Assembly: GCA_036771375.1 (NCBI GenBank)
Contig: DAIPHL010000150.1
Location: 1-5,203, forward strand
Source: DAIPHL01 sp036771375
GTDB lineage: Bacteria; Synergistota; Synergistia; Synergistales; Synergistaceae
Length of the DNA: 5,203 bases
Reading direction: 5' to 3'
Shown here: positions 4,918-5,203 of the stretch, piece after piece
How the letters are laid out: each line of letters begins with the position of its first letter
Position numbering within the stretch: the first letter of the stretch is position 1
The notes under the pieces: model-generated
Seen by the model: the letters and a program-made list of their open reading frames with translations, nothing else
What the model was told of the DNA's origin: nothing
The model's database searches: none
Made by a program: the position numbers and the translations under genes

Positions 4918-5203
4918 TTGTACGCTTCTTCATACGACGCGAGAGTGAAGAAAATTCAGTCGCTTCTGGCCAAGACCTCGTGTGACGCGCTTCTGGTCGT
5001 CTGTCAGGACGGAGTCGGCTGGGAGGATGTCCGTTATCTGACCGGTTTTGCCGGGAGCTCCGGTGTCTTTCTGATCACCTGGGACGACGCGGTGCTCTTT
5101 ACGGATTCCCGGTATTCCGCGCTCGCGCGGGAAAACGCCCGATGCCGGACGATCTGCTGTTCGGATGTGGGAAGAAAGAGCCCGCTCTACGCCGCCCTGG
5201 AAA
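4918..5203 (+). CDS. Xaa-Pro aminopeptidase (M24B), N-terminal part
   Basis: Ninety-five codons are open to the right edge and match the N-terminal creatinase-like domain of Xaa-Pro aminopeptidases/prolidases, cytoplasmic metalloenzymes that remove residues preceding proline. Signatures are CDALLVV (22-28), VRYLTGFAGSSGVFLIT (38-54) and LFTDSRYSALA (60-70), all in the usual order and spacing. The metal-binding catalytic domain lies beyond the window, so activity cannot be judged. TTG at 4918 is chosen because it gives YDARVKKIQSLL before DALLV, the usual lead-in, and AGGGG at 4903-4907 lies ten bases upstream. GTG at 4945 is a shorter alternative with a weaker site. It begins four bases after the preceding stop, so it is probably part of the same operon. 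Confidence 0.88.
   Translation, partial: MYASSYDARVKKIQSLLAKTSCDALLVVCQDGVGWEDVRYLTGFAGSSGVFLITWDDAVLFTDSRYSALARENARCRTICCSDVGRKSPLYAALE

Overview
The window looks like chromosomal DNA from a GC-rich, diderm, probably anaerobic bacterium. My best guess is the phylum Synergistota. This rests on the gene order trmI, queH, HypE-like AIR-synthase protein, Xaa-Pro peptidase, on the codon use, and on the use of QueH instead of QueG. It is recognition from memory, not a database result. I see no mobile element, CRISPR array or phage gene, and base use is even across the genes.

Layout. Positions 1-361 hold no gene I can identify, only an inverted repeat near the left edge and an AT-rich patch. A minus-strand tRNA-Asn (anticodon GUU, CCA encoded) lies at 396-471. 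It has its own promoter to the right (529-556), a hairpin in its leader (487-514) and a hairpin-plus-T-run terminator to the left (362-392). From about 730 everything is on the plus strand: an HtrA/DegP-type envelope serine protease (797-2266), a gene-free gap of 241 bases with several small palindromes, then four tightly packed genes. These are tRNA (adenine-N1)-methyltransferase trmI (2508-3353), epoxyqueuosine reductase queH (3350-3919, ATGA overlap), a HypE/PurM-like AIR-synthase-fold protein of unknown job (about 3936-4913), and the start of an Xaa-Pro aminopeptidase-type M24 peptidase (about 4918, running off the right edge).

How they work together. The protease probably forms its own unit and handles misfolded envelope proteins. 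The four packed genes look like an operon whose first two members modify tRNA: TrmI at A57/A58 of the T-loop, QueH in the last step of queuosine synthesis at position 34 of GUN-anticodon tRNAs. The tRNA-Asn(GUU) in the same window belongs to the class that receives queuosine. The HypE-like protein and the peptidase have no clear link to tRNA modification, and the HypE-like protein is the least explained gene here. Three of the four operon genes appear to start at non-ATG codons (GTG, TTG, TTG), so those starts are the least certain coordinates.
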